Assembly (NCBI RefSeq): GCF_004217565.1
Contig: NZ_SHLA01000001.1
Span: forward strand, 372,001-436,000
DNA: 64,000 nt
Direction of reading: 5' to 3'
DNA from: Zhihengliuella halotolerans
Lineage (GTDB): Bacteria > Actinomycetota > Actinomycetes > Actinomycetales > Micrococcaceae
Position 1 is the first letter of the stretch, and every line of letters begins with the position of its first letter. The translations under genes were made by a program, and so were the position numbers. A model generated the notes under the pieces. It was not told the DNA's origin. It did not search any database and was given only the letters and a program-made list of their open reading frames with translations. Shown piece after piece: positions 17,315-26,101 of the stretch.

Positions 17315-18277
17315 ATGCGTTCGAACGATCCCCTCGCCGAAGCAGGCCTCGTCGTCCCCGCCGCCGAGGGCGGGCACGACGGCGGTGCCCCGGCCCCCGC
17401 TCTCGTGCGGATCAAGGTGCTGCTCGCGTACGACGGTGCCGAATTCTCCGGGTGGGCCACCCAGCCCGGCCGGATCACGGTGCAGGGCCGGCTCGAGGAA
17501 GGGCTCGAGCTGCTGGTCCGCCGCCGCGTCCGGACGACGGTCGCCGGCCGCACCGACGCCGGCGTGCACGCCCGCGGTCAGGTCGCGCACTTCGACCTGA
17601 CCGAGGAAGAGGTGGCAGGGCTCTCCCGCGGACGCGACATCGATCCGATGCGTTCGCTCCTGCGCCGCCTGCGCGGCGTGCTCACCCGGCACGGGCAGGC
17701 GATCCTGATCCGCTCCGTCGAGGTCGCGCCCTCCGGTTTCGATGCCCGGTTCTCCGCGCTCTGGCGCCGCTACTCGTACCGCATCGCCGACGGCCCCGAC
17801 CGGTGGGACCCGCTCGAGCGGCGGACCACTCTCTGGCACGCCGACCCCGTCGACCTCGTCGCGATGAACGCGGGCGTCGCCGCTCTGCTCGGTCAGCACG
17901 ATTTCCTGAGCTTCTGCAAGCCCCGTGAGCGTGCGACGACGATCCGCACGCTCACGGACTGCCGCTTCGAGCGCGGGGCGGACGGAGTGATCACGGCTCA
18001 CCTGCGCGCGGACGCGTTCTGCCACAACATGGTGCGGGCCGTCATCGGCGCGGCGCTGCGCGTCGGCGACGGGCGCGAAGCCGCGGGCTGGATCGCGGAG
18101 CGGCTGGACGCCCGGGTGCGCGATGCGAAGTCGATCCTCGCCGCGCCCCACCCGCTCGTGCTCGAGGAAGTGGCCTACCCGGACGACGCCGCGGAGCTCG
18201 CCGCCCGCGCCGAGCTGACCCGGGCACGGCGCGCCCCGGCCGATGCGGGCGGCTCGCCCGGCATCTCCGGCGGTTGA
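17315..18277 (+). CDS. truA: tRNA pseudouridine synthase A
   Basis: Converts uridine to pseudouridine at positions 38-40 of the tRNA anticodon arm. The catalytic aspartate is in VAGRTDAGVHARGQVAHFD (around residue 76); LLAYDGAEFSGWATQPG, FDARFSALWRRYSYRI and FCHNMVRAVIGAAL are family motifs. 320 residues from ATG 17315. The first 30 residues (to ALV) are not part of the conserved fold, and GTG 17405 would remove them; the -10 element placed 7 bases before 17315 supports the longer form. The gene converges on tadC with only 7 bases between stops. Confidence 0.95.
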   Translation: MRSNDPLAEAGLVVPAAEGGHDGGAPAPALVRIKVLLAYDGAEFSGWATQPGRITVQGRLEEGLELLVRRRVRTTVAGRTDAGVHARGQVAHFDLTEEEVAGLSRGRDIDPMRSLLRRLRGVLTRHGQAILIRSVEVAPSGFDARFSALWRRYSYRIADGPDRWDPLERRTTLWHADPVDLVAMNAGVAALLGQHDFLSFCKPRERATTIRTLTDCRFERGADGVITAHLRADAFCHNMVRAVIGAALRVGDGREAAGWIAERLDARVRDAKSILAAPHPLVLEEVAYPDDAAELAARAELTRARRAPADAGGSPGISGG

Positions 18278-18284
18278 CGAGGGA

Positions 18285-19172
18285 TCAGCCGCCAAAGAGC
18301 GGGCTCTCGAGGATGTTGATGACGGCGGGGCCCATGACCACGATGAAGATCGTCGGGAAGATGAAGAAGAGCAGCGGGAAGAGGATTTTCACCGGCAGCT
18401 TCATCGCCTTCTCCTCGGCCCGCTGACGACGCTTCACGCGCATCTGTGCCGCCTGCGCCGCCAGCACCCGGGAGATGCCGATGCCGTAGCGGTCGGCCTG
18501 CGTCACGGCGCGGACGAACGATCTCAGGTCAGCCACGGTGGACCGCTCCGCGAGAGCCTCATACGCCTCGCGCCGGGAGCGGCCGACCTGCATCTCTTGC
18601 AGGGTCCGGCCCATCTCCTGGGCCATGGGGCTGCTTCCGACGGCGACGCGCGACATCGCCTGCTCGAGCCCGAGGCCCGCTTCGACGGCGATGAGCAGCT
18701 GGTCGAGCACGTTCGGCAGCTCCTGCAGGATCGCCTGCTGGCGTTTGATCGAGGCGTTCAGGACCAGCAGGTCCGGAAGGAAGTAGGCGAAGGCCGTCAG
18801 CAGGAGCCACCCGGCGACGGTCGACGGGGCGGGCGAGCCGATGACGACGAGACCGCCGAGGACGAAGCCGGCGAACGCGGCCAGTGGTTTGACCGTGAGG
18901 AGCCGGTCCAGAGGCCAGGCCGTGGGACGGCCCGCGTAAGCGAGCAGCCGGTCCAGCCGCGTCTCGTAGGTCCCCGGGGTCAGGCGCCGGGCCAGGCCCG
19001 CGAAGCTCCGGGTTCCGTGGGTCGGCGCGGCGTCGTCGACGCCCGCGCGGGCGAGGTTCTGCTGGATGAGGACGAACTGGCGCCGGTCCACGGCGACGAG
19101 CCCGTACGCGAGCGCAGCCACGGGCAGCACCGTCAGCGCGATCGCCGCCCATCCGAACCAGGTGATGTCCAT
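18285..19172 (-). CDS. tadC: Tad pilus inner-membrane platform protein TadC
   Basis: Type II secretion F-domain membrane protein of the Tad (tight adherence) pilus machine. 295 residues with N-terminal and central membrane segments, a cytoplasmic helical domain (LPNVLDQLLIAVEAGLGLEQA, typical of T2SSF) and C-terminal membrane segments (VKILFPLLFFIFPTIFIVV). Last gene of the operon, 7 bases after tadB. Confidence 0.9.
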   Translation of the reverse strand: MDITWFGWAAIALTVLPVAALAYGLVAVDRRQFVLIQQNLARAGVDDAAPTHGTRSFAGLARRLTPGTYETRLDRLLAYAGRPTAWPLDRLLTVKPLAAFAGFVLGGLVVIGSPAPSTVAGWLLLTAFAYFLPDLLVLNASIKRQQAILQELPNVLDQLLIAVEAGLGLEQAMSRVAVGSSPMAQEMGRTLQEMQVGRSRREAYEALAERSTVADLRSFVRAVTQADRYGIGISRVLAAQAAQMRVKRRQRAEEKAMKLPVKILFPLLFFIFPTIFIVVMGPAVINILESPLFGG

Positions 19173-19179
19173 GCCGCCC

Positions 19180-20130
19180 CTAGAACTCGATCCGCGTCAT
19201 GCGGGTGAGCACGATGGTGCCGATCGCGAGCATGAGGGCGCCGACGACCAGCATGATGAGACCGATGGGATGCGTGACGAGCTGGCCGATATATCCGGGG
19301 TTCAGCAGTGACATCAGCAGGGACAGGGCGAAGGGCAGCGCGATCAGGATGTAGGCGGAGATCCGTCCCTCGGCGGACAGCGCCCGGACCTGGCCCTTGA
19401 GTTCCGCCCGCTCGCGGATCGTGGCCCCCACCTGGTCGAGCACGCGGGCGAGGTCACCGCCGACCTCCCGGTTGATGCGGATCGCCTCGGCGATCCACGC
19501 GAAGTCCTCGGAGCGCATCCGCTCGGACGCCTCGAGCATCGTGCTCTCGAGATTGCGGCCCACACGCGACTCGTTGACGATCCGGCTGAGGACCCCGCTC
19601 ATCGGCGCTCCGAACTCTCCCGCCGCCGCATCGAAGGCGCGCAGCACGGAGTGCCCGGCCCGCAGGCTGCCGGCAAGCGTCAGGAGGAGGTCGGGCAGCT
19701 GCTCCTCGAAGGTCGCCCGCCGCCGTTGGGTCCGCACGTGCAGCACGACGGCGACGCCTCCCGGAACGGCCAGCGCGAAGAGCGGCGCGGCGGGAGGGCC
19801 GGCGAGGGCCCAGCCGAGGGCGGCCGCGACGGCGCTGCCGATGATTGTGAGCACGACGATCTCCGCGGGGGACTGGCGCACGCCGGCCTTCTCAAGAGTC
19901 TCGGCGGTCAGCCAGCCGCGGCCTGTGGTGCCGATCTTGGCCTCGACGGCGGTCACCGCCGCCCCGCCGACGCGTGCGATCGTGGACTCTTCGCCCGCGG
20001 CGCCGTCGGGCCGTCGTCGTTCCCGCCCGACGCGGGACGTCGCAGGGCGGAAGGCGACGAGTACGCCGAGGGTGAGCGCGGCGACGACGGCGGCGAGCCC
20101 GCCGATCAGGAGCCAGGCCGCCGGGTTCAC
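19180..20130 (-). CDS. tadB: Tad pilus inner-membrane platform protein TadB
   Basis: Paralogous F-domain protein that pairs with TadC to form the platform on which the ATPase TadA acts. 316 residues; T2SSF signature in LPDLLLTLAGSLRAGHSVLRAF, with the conserved AWIAEAIRINREVGGDLARVLDQV. The GTG start overlaps the tadA stop (GTGA). Confidence 0.9.
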   Translation of the reverse strand: MNPAAWLLIGGLAAVVAALTLGVLVAFRPATSRVGRERRRPDGAAGEESTIARVGGAAVTAVEAKIGTTGRGWLTAETLEKAGVRQSPAEIVVLTIIGSAVAAALGWALAGPPAAPLFALAVPGGVAVVLHVRTQRRRATFEEQLPDLLLTLAGSLRAGHSVLRAFDAAAGEFGAPMSGVLSRIVNESRVGRNLESTMLEASERMRSEDFAWIAEAIRINREVGGDLARVLDQVGATIRERAELKGQVRALSAEGRISAYILIALPFALSLLMSLLNPGYIGQLVTHPIGLIMLVVGALMLAIGTIVLTRMTRIEF

Positions 20131-21728
20131 CGCAGGCCGCCGTCGAACAGGCCGGGCGGGAGCGCGACACCGACGTCGTGGAAGTGCTCGACGAAGCGCG
20201 GGCGCACCCCCGTGGGGACGGGACGGCCGAGGAATCGGCCGTGCGCGTCGACGCCGGCCGCGTAGTCGAACGCGAACGCGTCCTGAAGCGTGACCACGTC
20301 GCCCTCCATGCCCTGGACCTCGGTCACGTGGGTGACGCGCCGGGTGCCGTCGCGCAGGCGCGTCAGGTGCACGACGACGTCGACCGCGGAGGAGATCTGC
20401 TCGCGGATCGCCCGCAGCGGCAAGTCCATGCCGGCCATGAGGACAAGGGTCTCGAGGCGGGCGATGGCGTCGCGCGGGGAATTGGCGTGGACCGTGGAGA
20501 TCGAGCCGTCATGGCCGGTGTTCATGGCCTGGAGCATGTCGAGGGTCTCGCCGCCGCGGACCTCGCCGACGATGATGCGGTCCGGGCGCATGCGCAGCGA
20601 GTTCCGCACGAGGTCGCGGATCGTGATGGCGCCGCTGCCCTCGATGTTGGGCGGACGGGACTCGAGGCGCACCACATGGTCCTGCTGCAGCTGCAGCTCG
20701 ACGGCGTCCTCGATGGTGATGATCCGCTCATCGTTGGGGATGAAGGAGGAGAGGACGTTGAGCAGGGTCGTCTTGCCGGTGCCGGTGCCGCCGGAGATGA
20801 TGATGTTCAGGCGGGCCTCGACGCACGCGCGCAGCAGGTGGGCCATCTCCGGGGTGAGCGTGCCGAAGTCGATCAGGTTCCGCACGGTGAGCGGGACGGC
20901 GCCGAACTTCCGGATCGTCAGGCTGGGTCCGTTGACGGCCAGCGGCGGGATGATGGCGTTGACGCGGGAGCCGTCCTCGAGGCGCGCGTCCACCAGGGGT
21001 GAGGACTCGTCGATCCGGCGTCCCACGCGGGAGACGATCCGCTCGATGACCCGGCGCAGGTGCTCGTCCGTACTGAATCCGGCATCGACCTGGGCGAGGC
21101 GACCGTTGCGTTCGACGAAGATCTGCCGGTGGTCGTTGACCATGATTTCGGTGACCGTGTCGTCGTCGAGGAGCCGCTGCAGGGGCCCGAGGCCGAGGAC
21201 CTCGTCGCCGATGTCGCGGATCAGCCGCAGGCGCTCCTCGGGCGTGAGCGGCACCTGCTCGGCGTCGATCGCGCGGCTCAGCTCGTCGCGGGCGAGCCGG
21301 CGCAGGGAGTCCTCGGTCATGTTGGGGTCGCTGATGCGTGATCCGAGCCGCTGGAAGAGGGTGTCGGCGGCGCGGGCTTTGAGGCCGGCGAGGGCGTCTC
21401 GGCCTCCAGCGCCGGTGTTGCGCTCGCCTGCGGCCCGGGAGCGGGACGGGATCGGCACCTCGGCCCGGTGCCCCGCGCCGTCGGGCGAGCCGCTCGACGG
21501 GGCGCTGAAGACGGAGGAGTCGGCGATGGGGGCGTTCGTCGTCTCGAGTGCGCCCGTGGACGCAGGGGGCTGTTCGGCGCTCGCCGGGGAGTCGGGCGAG
21601 GGGCTCTCGGGCGTCGGCAGCGTGCCGGTTCCAAGCGTGGTGGCCGGGAATGTGCCGGAGGACGGGGCGACGGCTTCGCCGCCCTGCCCCGTACTGCGGT
21701 TCGCCCGCAGTCGGTCGGAGAGTTTCAC
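20127..21728 (-). CDS. tadA: Tad pilus ATPase TadA/CpaF
   Basis: Secretion ATPase powering Flp pilus assembly. 533 residues: a variable Ser/Pro-rich N-terminal region to about 110, a helical N-domain, then the catalytic domain with Walker A SGGTGTGKTT at 312-321, DRIIVGEVRGGE (Walker B/Asp box) and the histidine-box segment NTGHDGSISTVHANSP. The start is GTG at 21728, overlapping the upstream TGA; a much longer open frame upstream is a shadow of the CpaE-like gene. Confidence 0.95.
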   Translation of the reverse strand: MKLSDRLRANRSTGQGGEAVAPSSGTFPATTLGTGTLPTPESPSPDSPASAEQPPASTGALETTNAPIADSSVFSAPSSGSPDGAGHRAEVPIPSRSRAAGERNTGAGGRDALAGLKARAADTLFQRLGSRISDPNMTEDSLRRLARDELSRAIDAEQVPLTPEERLRLIRDIGDEVLGLGPLQRLLDDDTVTEIMVNDHRQIFVERNGRLAQVDAGFSTDEHLRRVIERIVSRVGRRIDESSPLVDARLEDGSRVNAIIPPLAVNGPSLTIRKFGAVPLTVRNLIDFGTLTPEMAHLLRACVEARLNIIISGGTGTGKTTLLNVLSSFIPNDERIITIEDAVELQLQQDHVVRLESRPPNIEGSGAITIRDLVRNSLRMRPDRIIVGEVRGGETLDMLQAMNTGHDGSISTVHANSPRDAIARLETLVLMAGMDLPLRAIREQISSAVDVVVHLTRLRDGTRRVTHVTEVQGMEGDVVTLQDAFAFDYAAGVDAHGRFLGRPVPTGVRPRFVEHFHDVGVALPPGLFDGGLR

Positions 21729-22921
21729 GAGACGACCTCCCGTCGGTGCTGCTGGCGGAGACGCTGGCGCTCCTCGGCGTCGAACCGGTCGACGAGTTTC
21801 GCGAGGCCGCGGAAGGCGCTGTCGTGCCGCCCGTCGGCGATGTGCGGGATACCGCGGTTCGTGCTCAGCGGGAGCGTCCGCGAACGGGGGATGACGACGT
21901 CGACGGGGGCACCGAGCGTCGACTCGATGTCCCCGATCGTCAGGCCGCTGCGCTTGTCGGCGAAGTTGACCACCGTGTGCCGCCCGCGCGGGACGAGCTG
22001 CAGCTCTCCGAGAACGGCGAGGGCGTTGTTGGTGCCGCGGACGCTGGGCACGTCCATGCCGCAGATCCAGACAGCGGTGGTCGTCCGCTCCAGTGCGGCG
22101 AGGAGGTGCTCGCCGAGCCCGGGGGCCGTGTCGATCACGACGTAGTCGAATTCGACGGCGAGCTGATCGATGAGCAGCCCCGTCTGGTCTGGGGTGATCT
22201 GGTCGGCGTCGGCCGGGGTGCGCGGTCCGCACAAAGCGTAGACGCCGTGGTCGGTGCGGGCGAGGAAGGCCTTGAGCACCACGGAGTCCTGGGCGGCCAC
22301 GTTGTGGGCGGCGTCGGTGATGACGTGCTCGGGGTCGAGGTTCAGGGCGCTGGCGACGTCGCCGAACTGCAGGTCGAGGTCCACGACGACGACCCGCTGC
22401 GGTGCGATGCGCGCGAGCCCGACGGCCAGATTGGTCGCCACGGTCGTCTTGCCGACCCCGCCTTTGGGGGAGAGGACGGTGATGACCTCGCCGCGGGGCC
22501 GTGCCGAGTCGGCTCCGGCCGGGTGCCGGCGTCGTTCGACGGCGGCGCACGCGCGTTCGACGGCCAGCCGCAGCGCGGCGGGGTCCGCGTCCGCGGCCGC
22601 GACGTCGCGGATCCCGGCCCGCATCGCCGAGCGCATGAGCTCGGGATCCTCATCCGACTCGGTGATCAGGACGACCGCGACGTCCGGGGCCGTCGCCGCG
22701 AGCGAGGAGGCCAGACGCAGCGCCGTGTCCGTGGCGACGTCCGGTCCGAGGATCACGACGTCGGTCGGTTCGCCGATGCTGCGCCGGAGCACGTCGTCGG
22801 AGGGTTGCGCGGCGGCACCGGCGCCGATCCGGTACACGGACCCCGGCACGGTGGAGTTGAGGCCCGCGTTGAGCCGGGCCTCGAGCGGCTGGCGGTCGGA
22901 GATCAGCAGAAAGCGGCTCAT
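21725..22921 (-). CDS. CpaE/TadZ-like pilus localisation ATPase
   Basis: MinD/ParA-type ATPase that positions the Tad machinery. Residues 1-125 resemble a receiver-like domain without its usual phosphorylation pattern (DVVILGPDVATDTALRLA). Residues 145-398 are the ATPase, with deviant Walker A SPKGGVGKTT (151-160), VVVVDLDLQFGD and YVVIDTAPGLGE. Overlaps cpaB (start 22921) and tadA (GTGA). Confidence 0.9.
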   Translation of the reverse strand: MSRFLLISDRQPLEARLNAGLNSTVPGSVYRIGAGAAAQPSDDVLRRSIGEPTDVVILGPDVATDTALRLASSLAATAPDVAVVLITESDEDPELMRSAMRAGIRDVAAADADPAALRLAVERACAAVERRRHPAGADSARPRGEVITVLSPKGGVGKTTVATNLAVGLARIAPQRVVVVDLDLQFGDVASALNLDPEHVITDAAHNVAAQDSVVLKAFLARTDHGVYALCGPRTPADADQITPDQTGLLIDQLAVEFDYVVIDTAPGLGEHLLAALERTTTAVWICGMDVPSVRGTNNALAVLGELQLVPRGRHTVVNFADKRSGLTIGDIESTLGAPVDVVIPRSRTLPLSTNRGIPHIADGRHDSAFRGLAKLVDRFDAEERQRLRQQHRREVVS

Positions 22922-23676
22922 CGGAGGATCTCCTCGATGTCCAAGATCTCGGCTCCCGAGTCACCGGGCCGGGTGTCGTCGTTCTGCTTGGTGAGCCACG
23001 TCAGCCCGAAGTCCTGGGTGAAAATGATTCGACCGGCCTGGTCGGTGTCGACGGCGAACGTCACGAAGGCCGAACCGGTGGGCAGGGCGGAGACGCCGTC
23101 GGGCGCCGCCGTGTCGGTCTGCTCGGGAGACGCGATTTGAATGCCCGTGACGAGCACCTGCTCCATGAGGAGTCTCGTGTACTTCTCATTGGCACCTGCT
23201 TCCTCTCCGCCGACGACGCGGACCTCGTAGTTGCCGAAGATCCCGACCCGGTCTCCGGCGCGGATCTTGCCGCCGACGACGCGCGCGGGGTCGAGCGCGA
23301 CGGTCACCTCCTGCAGTCCTTCGGGGACGGGCACCGTCCCGGGCTCTAGTTGCTCGGCCGGGTCGACGAGTTTGGCCTCCAGCAGCTGCTCGCCGGCCAG
23401 AACGGGCTGGCCCAGGACCAGCCCGTCGCGGCCCTCGAGATCGCTCAGGGCGCCGTCGGCGACGGCGTTGGTCGGCAGCGTGGCGGTTTCGAGGAAGTCG
23501 CTGAGCTCGGCGACGGCCGTGCCGGCCTCGATATCGGCGGTCGCGACGAGGACCACCTGCGGTTCGAGGCCGGCCTGCGCCCGCTGGTCCGCACCGCGGA
23601 CGTAGTTCAGGAGCAGGATGGCCCCGACCACGGCCAACACGAGTGCGACGATGCCGCCGACGAGCCTGCTGTTCAT
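22918..23676 (-). CDS. cpaB: Flp pilus assembly protein CpaB/RcpC
   Basis: 252 residues with an N-terminal membrane anchor (LVGGIVALVLAVVGAILLLNY), then a SAF domain (VVLVATADIEAGTAVAELSDF, GLVLGQPVLAGEQLLEAKL), as in CpaB/RcpC proteins of Tad loci. It lies outside the membrane; in Gram-positives there is no secretin partner and its exact role is unclear. Overlaps the CpaE-like gene by 4 bases. Confidence 0.9.
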   Translation of the reverse strand: MNSRLVGGIVALVLAVVGAILLLNYVRGADQRAQAGLEPQVVLVATADIEAGTAVAELSDFLETATLPTNAVADGALSDLEGRDGLVLGQPVLAGEQLLEAKLVDPAEQLEPGTVPVPEGLQEVTVALDPARVVGGKIRAGDRVGIFGNYEVRVVGGEEAGANEKYTRLLMEQVLVTGIQIASPEQTDTAAPDGVSALPTGSAFVTFAVDTDQAGRIIFTQDFGLTWLTKQNDDTRPGDSGAEILDIEEILR

Positions 23677-23721
23677 GGTTCTCCTTGTGGTTGACGCCGC
23701 GCGCGGCGTTCGGATGCGGTG

Positions 23722-24753
23722 CTACTCGACGAGCGATGGCGGGACGGTGACGCCGTAGTCGATTCCTCCACCTCCGCCGAGCTCGTCGGGTTCGTAGATC
23801 GTCACGAACTTCCCGTAGACGCCGCGGCAACTGCTGGTGCAGCCGGGGGGCAGGGTCGAGTTGTTCGGATACTGGTCGGGGGAGCCGCCGCCGGAGAACT
23901 TCCAGGCCTCGATCTCGAAGGCCGCGATTCCGGTGATCTCCCACTCCACGTTGGAGCCCGTCAGCCCGTTGCTGTCGGAAATGACGGGGAAGTACACGGT
24001 CGCCGCCCCCTCGGATGCGATGGACGCGATCCACGCCTCGAGCGTCTCCTGACAGATGGCTTTCACACCCCCGGAGGCCGGCAGGGAGTTTCCGGTGTCG
24101 CCGGGGTAGAAGGTGCCCGCGCCGGTGTCGATGTTCACCTCGCACGCTCCGTCCGGATCGAGCCAGCCCCAGTTGCCCGGAATCGCGCTGCCGTGGGGAT
24201 TGCACGGGCTCGCCGCGTAGGTGAGCCACCGGGCGGTGTCGACGCCGGAGGCCAGAAAGTCCTGCAGCGCGCATTCGGAGAACGGGAGCGGGAACGAGAA
24301 GGTGCCCATCGTCGGCCCGCCCCACGCGGCGACGGCACGGGCACGGACGCCGACCGTGTCGGTGCCGAAGAGCTGGCCGAACCAGACCGCGGAGCCGTTG
24401 ACATCGGGCCCGCCGGGTTCGCGGGCCTCGGTGATGACGGTGACTTCCTGAGCCGCGAGGTCGACACTCGTGTTCGCCGCGGATGCGCCGTCGGCCGCGT
24501 TGGCATCGGTCAGGGAATCGCCGAGCGCCGAATCGTTTGCGCACGCTGGTGCAGCCGGATCCTTGGCGCATGCGTTGGCGACGCCCAGGGCCGCCGCGTC
24601 CGCGCTGTTCTGGAGTTCGGCCTGCTCCCAGAAGAGCTTGCCGAAGTCCACGGCGATCGCGGTGAACAGGAGCAGCACGACCATGAGGACGGCGACCATG
24701 ACTGCGGAACCGCCGCTCTCGTCACTCAGCCCGGGGCGTTTCACGCTTCGCAT
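23722..24753 (-). CDS. TadG-like pilus-associated exported protein
   Basis: 343 residues. The N-terminal prepilin-like segment GGSAVMVAVLMVVLLLFTAIAVDFGKLFWEQ followed by LQNSADAAALGVANACA is the TadG/Flp-associated (TadE-like) pattern. The rest is an exported domain with several cysteines and a C-terminal region rich in Gly/Pro (GGGGGIDYG). Starts inside the last codons of the TadE-like gene (13-base overlap). Confidence 0.85.
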   Translation of the reverse strand: MRSVKRPGLSDESGGSAVMVAVLMVVLLLFTAIAVDFGKLFWEQAELQNSADAAALGVANACAKDPAAPACANDSALGDSLTDANAADGASAANTSVDLAAQEVTVITEAREPGGPDVNGSAVWFGQLFGTDTVGVRARAVAAWGGPTMGTFSFPLPFSECALQDFLASGVDTARWLTYAASPCNPHGSAIPGNWGWLDPDGACEVNIDTGAGTFYPGDTGNSLPASGGVKAICQETLEAWIASIASEGAATVYFPVISDSNGLTGSNVEWEITGIAAFEIEAWKFSGGGSPDQYPNNSTLPPGCTSSCRGVYGKFVTIYEPDELGGGGGIDYGVTVPPSLVE

Positions 24754-25133
24754 TGCATGGCCCCCTTGGCCTTGATCTGGGCGGGTAGCGGGAAGAGCCC
24801 CAAGAGGGGGGCGTTGGGGCCCGCGATCACCACGGAGATCGTCACCCCTTCAGGGCACCCTGCCTGCGAGGCCGTGGCGCTCGTGATGTCGACGGTGGGT
24901 GCGCCGGCATCGGCGACGGCGACGAGGTCGAACCCGGGGTCGTTGTGGTGCAGGACGTAGGCCCGCGCCGCGGCGCGGGCCCCCTGTGTCGCCGAGATCT
25001 GCTGGTTGAAGTACCAGGCGTACTCCAGGATGCCGAAGTTGAGACCGAGCAGGAGCGGGATGATCAGGGCGAACTCGACCGCGGAGCCGCCGTGCTCCTG
25101 ACGGATATTAATTTTCGTGCGGCTTCGGAACAC
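24741..25133 (-). CDS. TadE-family pseudopilin
   Basis: 130 residues with the TadE signature: GGSAVEFALIIPLLLGLNFGILEYAWYFN near the N-terminus (cleavage-site glycine followed by the Glu of VEFAL), then QQISATQGARAAARAYV. A minor pilin-like component of the Tad system. Lies 78 bases downstream of flp, past a hairpin. Confidence 0.9.
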   Translation of the reverse strand: MFRSRTKINIRQEHGGSAVEFALIIPLLLGLNFGILEYAWYFNQQISATQGARAAARAYVLHHNDPGFDLVAVADAGAPTVDITSATASQAGCPEGVTISVVIAGPNAPLLGLFPLPAQIKAKGAMQCEA

Positions 25134-25167
25134 GGCGCACCTCCCCTGGGTCGACGACGGTTCTGCG

Positions 25168-25191
25168 GCGGGGCGAGTGGTCCCGCCCCGC
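25168..25191 (-). terminator. Intercistronic hairpin after flp
   Basis: Perfect 8-bp stem GCGGGGCG/CGCCCCGC with an 8-nt loop between flp and the TadE-like gene. It could protect or partly terminate the message so that the pilin is made in excess over the machinery. Confidence 0.5.
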
Positions 25192-25211
25192 AGCGAGTGG
25201 TGCGGATCGGC

Positions 25212-25427
25212 CTAGAGGCCGTCCGCGATGCCCTGGAGGTAGGCGCCGATCTCGGTCCAGAGGTTGTTGAGTGCCCCGGTCATCGCGGCGGCTCCGATCA
25301 GGACGACGAGCGAGATCAGCCCGATGGTCAGGCCGTACTCGACGGCGGTGGCGCCCTTCTCTTCGCGGCGCAGGCGACCGCCGAGCGTCTCGAGGGCGAG
25401 GTAGATGTTGGCGAAGAAGGTGTTCAT
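25212..25427 (-). CDS. flp: Flp-family type IVb pilin
   Basis: Major pilin of the Tad pilus, 71 residues. After a short basic leader (RLRREEK) the prepilin site is G25 before ATAVEYGL: E at +5 and Y at +6 are the Flp hallmarks. A hydrophobic helix (LTIGLISLVVLIGAAAM) follows. ATG 25427 has GGGGAA upstream at 7 bases; the alternative ATG 25442 has none. First gene of the tad operon; no prepilin peptidase (TadV/CpaA) gene is present in the window. Confidence 0.93.
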   Translation of the reverse strand: MNTFFANIYLALETLGGRLRREEKGATAVEYGLTIGLISLVVLIGAAAMTGALNNLWTEIGAYLQGIADGL

Positions 25428-25857
25428 GGCTTGATTCCCCATCGTGTTAGCGGAAGCGGCACCGGCCGCGTCCTAGTGCTGATGTGATGTCCGAAGGGTT
25501 TTCGAGGCCGCCCGTGTCCGGGGCGACGCCAGCCGTTTCCGGCTCCTCGAACGGCCTTCGACCGTCGCGTCTGACCTGCAGCGTAGGAGCGCCATCGCCG
25601 GCTGTCCATGGGTACGGGGATGGCTTGTGGGTACGGATCCGGCAACGGCGTCGGGCGGAAATCGGTCGGCTCGGGAGAGATATTCACGGGCCAGCAGAAA
25701 AAGCCGATGGTTTAACCTTTGAATAACGCGGAAGTTTGCAGAGAAACTAGATTGTGAAGGCATTGTCTTCGATCTGAAAACACCTGCTAGTTTCCTGCGT
25801 AAGTCTTGAGTAAATTCCCGTAGTCCTCCATGGAACCTCAAGTGAGCAGGGGGTTGG

Positions 25858-25928
25858 TACGTGGACCATACGTGGTTGATGCAGGTGAATACGAGGGTGA
25901 TACGGGACTTCGCGGGCAGGATACGTGA
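25858..25928. repeat. Phased array of five TACGNGR repeats
   Basis: TACGTGG 25858, TACGTGG 25869, TACGAGG 25890, TACGGGA 25901, TACGTGA 25922: start-to-start spacings 11, 21, 11, 21. Pairs of 7-bp direct repeats with 4-bp spacers are the usual binding format of OmpR/PhoB-type regulators. The factor is unknown. Confidence 0.6.
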
Positions 25929-26033
25929 ACCTTCAACAACCCCTTGTTGATCGCGAATAAGCGACCGTAAATTGATTTCAGTCGTCGTTTCGGCGACGGC
26001 CCCTCGCGTGCACACGCCGGAGTTTTCTCACCC

Positions 26034-26074
26034 CCCCCCGATGGCTTCGGGGTGTGCCTGCCGGGGGGCTTTTT
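26034..26074 (+). terminator. Hairpin with T5 upstream of LuxR-type gene
   Basis: CCCCCCG (26034-26040) pairs with CGGGGGG (26062-26068), followed by TTTTT. It ends 27 bases before the LuxR-type ATG, whose own promoter lies after it, so it would end a transcript coming from the gap upstream. Confidence 0.6.
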
Positions 26075-26088
26075 CATGCCCGCACTAC

Positions 26089-26094
26089 TACACT
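26089..26094 (+). promoter_or_regulatory. -10 element (TACACT) of the LuxR-type gene, leaderless position
   Basis: TACACT ends 7 bases before the ATG at 26102, just after the T-run hairpin. No Shine-Dalgarno fits between them. Confidence 0.45.
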
Positions 26095-26101
26095 GGCGTG
26101 C

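Larger units (their letters stand above)
25443..26101. other. 659-base regulatory gap between tad operon and LuxR-type gene
   Basis: No credible gene. A stretch of lower GC (about 25690-25850) may hold the flp promoter, but I see no clear -35/-10 pair. It also holds the phased TACGNGG array (25858-25928), a perfect TCAACAA/TTGTTGA inverted repeat (25933-25950) and a hairpin with a T-run (26034-26074). Confidence 0.6.

Noticed and set aside
25473-26015. 180-residue open frame on the minus strand between flp and the LuxR-type gene
   Set aside because: No recognisable domain, composition unlike the neighbours, no ribosome-binding site, and it overlaps the phased repeat array and promoter region.
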